Below are positions 62,236 through 64,000 of a stretch of 64,000 nucleotides of DNA, piece by piece (the first letter of the stretch is position 1; the number at the start of each line of letters is the position of its first letter). The notes beneath the pieces were generated by a model that searched no databases, was not told where the DNA came from, and saw nothing but the letters and a program-made list of their open reading frames with translations. The position numbers and the translations under genes are program-made. The stretch is from Lachnospiraceae bacterium (GTDB lineage Bacteria; Bacillota; Clostridia; Lachnospirales; Lachnospiraceae): assembly GCA_022792535.1 (NCBI GenBank), contig JAAWBG010000066.1:1-64000 (forward strand). Reading direction: 5' to 3'.

Positions 62236-62862
62236 ATGAATATCGTAATTGTAGATGATGATCCATTTGTATCCATGTCCCTGAAAACCATCTTAGAATC
62301 TTCTGGAGAAATCCAGATCTTAGACATTGGAAAAAATGGAAAAGAAGCTGTCTGTTTATATGAAACACACCGCCCAGAAGTTTTGCTTATGGACATCCGA
62401 ATGGATGAGATGACCGGCTTAGAAGCCGCTGAGATAATCCTAAAAAAAGATCCTGATGCAAAAATATTGTTTCTGACTACTTTTCTGGATGACGAATATA
62501 TTGTCCAGTCTTTATTGCTGGGCGCCAAAGGCTATATTTTAAAACAGGATTTTGAAAGCCTGCTGCCTTCTTTAAAGGCCGTGGCAAAGGGGCAGAACGT
62601 CTTCGGCAGCGAGATTGCCACCCGGCTTCCTGATTTTCTCACTTCCGCCAATCAGACTTCTTATGATTACCTGGCCAAAGGCATCACGGAAAAAGAACTT
62701 GAGATCATCCACCTGATTGCCGAAGGGTGCAGCAACCGTGAAATTGCCGGACAGCTCTATCTCAGTGAGGGAACGGTCCGCAATTACCTGAGTTCCATCC
62801 TGGAAAAATTAGAACTCCGGGACAGAACTCAGTTAGCAGTCTTTTATTATCAGCACCGTTAG
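62236..62862 (+). CDS. LuxR/NarL-family response regulator
   Basis: The 208-residue protein has a receiver domain with acidic pocket DDD (7-9) and phospho-acceptor D53 (in VLLMDIRMDEMTG), and conserved K103-type lysine (ILKQDF). The C-terminal LuxR helix-turn-helix (TEKELEIIHLIAEGCSNREIAGQLYLSEGTVRNYL, about 151-185) binds DNA. It is co-transcribed with the kinase 61 bp upstream and is the likely regulator of the divergent ABC exporter. Confidence 0.94.
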   Translation: MNIVIVDDDPFVSMSLKTILESSGEIQILDIGKNGKEAVCLYETHRPEVLLMDIRMDEMTGLEAAEIILKKDPDAKILFLTTFLDDEYIVQSLLLGAKGYILKQDFESLLPSLKAVAKGQNVFGSEIATRLPDFLTSANQTSYDYLAKGITEKELEIIHLIAEGCSNREIAGQLYLSEGTVRNYLSSILEKLELRDRTQLAVFYYQHR

Positions 62863-62870
62863 ACAGCCTT

Positions 62871-64000
62871 TCAGTCTGAAATTTTCTCAAAATGTTTGAT
62901 CAGATCTTCCATACAGCCATCTGCAAATGGACTTTTCAGGCCAACTTCTTCCAACATAGGAACATAAAACTTTTTGGCGGACAGGCGGCACAATGCCAAG
63001 TAACTGTCCCAGGCCCTGGAATGATCCAGATCCATCTTTTGTTTGTACTGCAGGGCGCAGACCGTAGCCAGACAATAGTCAATATAATAGAAGGGATCCA
63101 CAAAAATGTGGCTCTGCTGCTGCCACCAGCCTCCATTTCCAAAAAAAGCATCTTCCTCAAAATCTATATGGGGGCGGTATTCTTTTTCCAGTTTTTTCCA
63201 GATATCTTTGCGCTCCGCCGGGGTCATGTCTGGATTCTCGTAGACAATATGCTGGAATTCATCTACCATGCACCCGTAGGGCACGAAGCAGATCCCGTCT
63301 TCTAAATGCATCTTCCGGTAATCTTCGGCCCCCTCTCCAAAAAATTCTTTCATCCAGCTTTCCGTAAAATATTCCATGGCCATCGAATGGATCTCTGCCG
63401 TCTCCATGGTAATATCAGAATACTCCTGAATCTCTTCTTCCCGCATCAGAAATCCCTGAAAAGCATGTCCGCACTCGTGAGTGATCACATCCACATCCTC
63501 GCTGGTTCCATTAAAATTAGCAAAAATAAATGGAGATTTAAATTCCGGCAGATAATCCATATATCCGCCCTGACGTTTCGTCTTCCTGCCCAGCACGTCC
63601 AGAAGTTCATTTTCCATCATAAAATCAAAAAATTCTGCCGTCTCTCTTGACAATTCCTGGTACATCTCCTGTCCTTTTGCAAGAATCTCTTCCGGCGTCC
63701 CTTTCGGCTCTGGATTGCCGCCCGGAAAATACACGCCCTCATCAATGTAAGAAAGATGTTCCATCCCCAGACGCTGTCTCCGCTTCTCATGAATCCGCTG
63801 AGCAAAAGGCACCATATCCTGTTTAACCTGATCCCGGAATTTTTTTACTTCCTCAGGTCCATAATTGTTGCGGCGCATCCGATAATATCCCAATTCCACA
63901 TAATTTTCATACCCCAGCATCTTGGCCTGTTTCGTGCGGTTTTTCACCATAGCGTCATAGATCTCGTCAATCTCTCCTGTCACACTGAGATAATAATCGC
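62871..64000 (-). CDS. M3-family oligoendopeptidase (partial, runs off the window)
   Basis: The C-terminal 370-plus residues of an oligoendopeptidase F-type metallopeptidase are present. The zinc motif HECGH lies in VDVITHECGHAFQ, and an FFGNGGWWQQQSHIFVDPFYYIDYCLA stretch follows near the C-terminus. The open frame continues leftward-reading beyond base 64000, so the apparent GTG start at 63983 is not the real one. It cleaves short peptides, probably in the cytosol. It is convergent with the response regulator gene with only 8 bp between them. Confidence 0.92.
   Translation of the reverse strand, partial: DYYLSVTGEIDEIYDAMVKNRTKQAKMLGYENYVELGYYRMRRNNYGPEEVKKFRDQVKQDMVPFAQRIHEKRRQRLGMEHLSYIDEGVYFPGGNPEPKGTPEEILAKGQEMYQELSRETAEFFDFMMENELLDVLGRKTKRQGGYMDYLPEFKSPFIFANFNGTSEDVDVITHECGHAFQGFLMREEEIQEYSDITMETAEIHSMAMEYFTESWMKEFFGEGAEDYRKMHLEDGICFVPYGCMVDEFQHIVYENPDMTPAERKDIWKKLEKEYRPHIDFEEDAFFGNGGWWQQQSHIFVDPFYYIDYCLATVCALQYKQKMDLDHSRAWDSYLALCRLSAKKFYVPMLEEVGLKSPFADGCMEDLIKHFEKISD

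Overview
The window reads as a chromosomal segment of an anaerobic, Gram-positive, spore-lineage Firmicute, most likely a Lachnospiraceae-type gut Clostridium. Supporting signs are a SigH-type sigma factor, the cysE-cysS-mrnC-rlmB-sigH gene order, a fused single-chain PurL, a class II GalT, a T-box in front of ileS, strong AGGAGG ribosome binding sites, TTGACA/TATAAT promoters and moderate GC by eye. The species cannot be named from the sequence alone. Four tRNA genes are present (Leu, Thr, Val, Met). No rRNA, CRISPR array, prophage or intact insertion sequence was seen.

Layout. 0-7.5 kb: tRNA-Leu, a GGDEF-EAL protein, a HEAT-repeat RNA methylase, a membrane-anchored amidase, hemL and a precorrin-2 dehydrogenase. 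6.7-15.1 kb: a glycerol/glycerol-3-phosphate operon read leftwards from one promoter (BON-GlpA-like, GlpB-like, DUF1667, glycerol kinase, an alkyl-DHAP-synthase-like flavoprotein, a cysteine-poor CCG-like protein, and a DeoR regulator). 15.2-19.6 kb: tRNA-Thr and the cysE-cysS-mrnC-rlmB-sigH cluster. 19.6-21.7 kb: an AT-rich two-gene cassette, an RloA/AbiLi-like ATPase plus a HEPN RNase, which is a candidate abortive-infection system. 21.9-25.3 kb: GNAT (Eis-like), ispF, apt, glf. 25.5-28.4 kb: tRNA-Val and tRNA-Met, a NYN-domain RNase-like gene and several very small genes. 28.6-36.9 kb: purL, galT, galK and a divergent LacI-family regulator with visible operators. 37-45.8 kb: a nuclease remnant, a TPR lipoprotein, a DMT transporter, glgP, and ileS behind a T-box. 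45.8-53.5 kb: a cell-surface glycan region. 53.6-64 kb: typA, hflK-hflC, an ABC exporter divergent from a two-component system, and a truncated M3 peptidase at the window edge.

The most exciting element is a site-specific DNA inversion switch at 50.06-50.88 kb. A Hin-sized serine recombinase is followed 17 bp after its stop by a 24-bp dyad site with a central GT. The same type of site recurs in inverted orientation 148 bp further on. The 146-bp segment between the two cores carries a TATAAT promoter that points away from the downstream operon in this assembly (predicted OFF). That operon encodes a polytopic GT-C-like membrane protein and a decaprenyl-phosphate phosphoribosyltransferase (UbiA family). 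The prediction is ON/OFF phase variation of a pentose-containing surface glycan.

Two families of intergenic palindromic repeats recur through the window. One is a GGGTGTCAAAAG/CTTTTGACACCC palindrome, perfect over 36 bp at 36984-37019. The other is a modular multi-hairpin repeat, one copy of which sits between the ileS T-box terminator and the ileS start codon.
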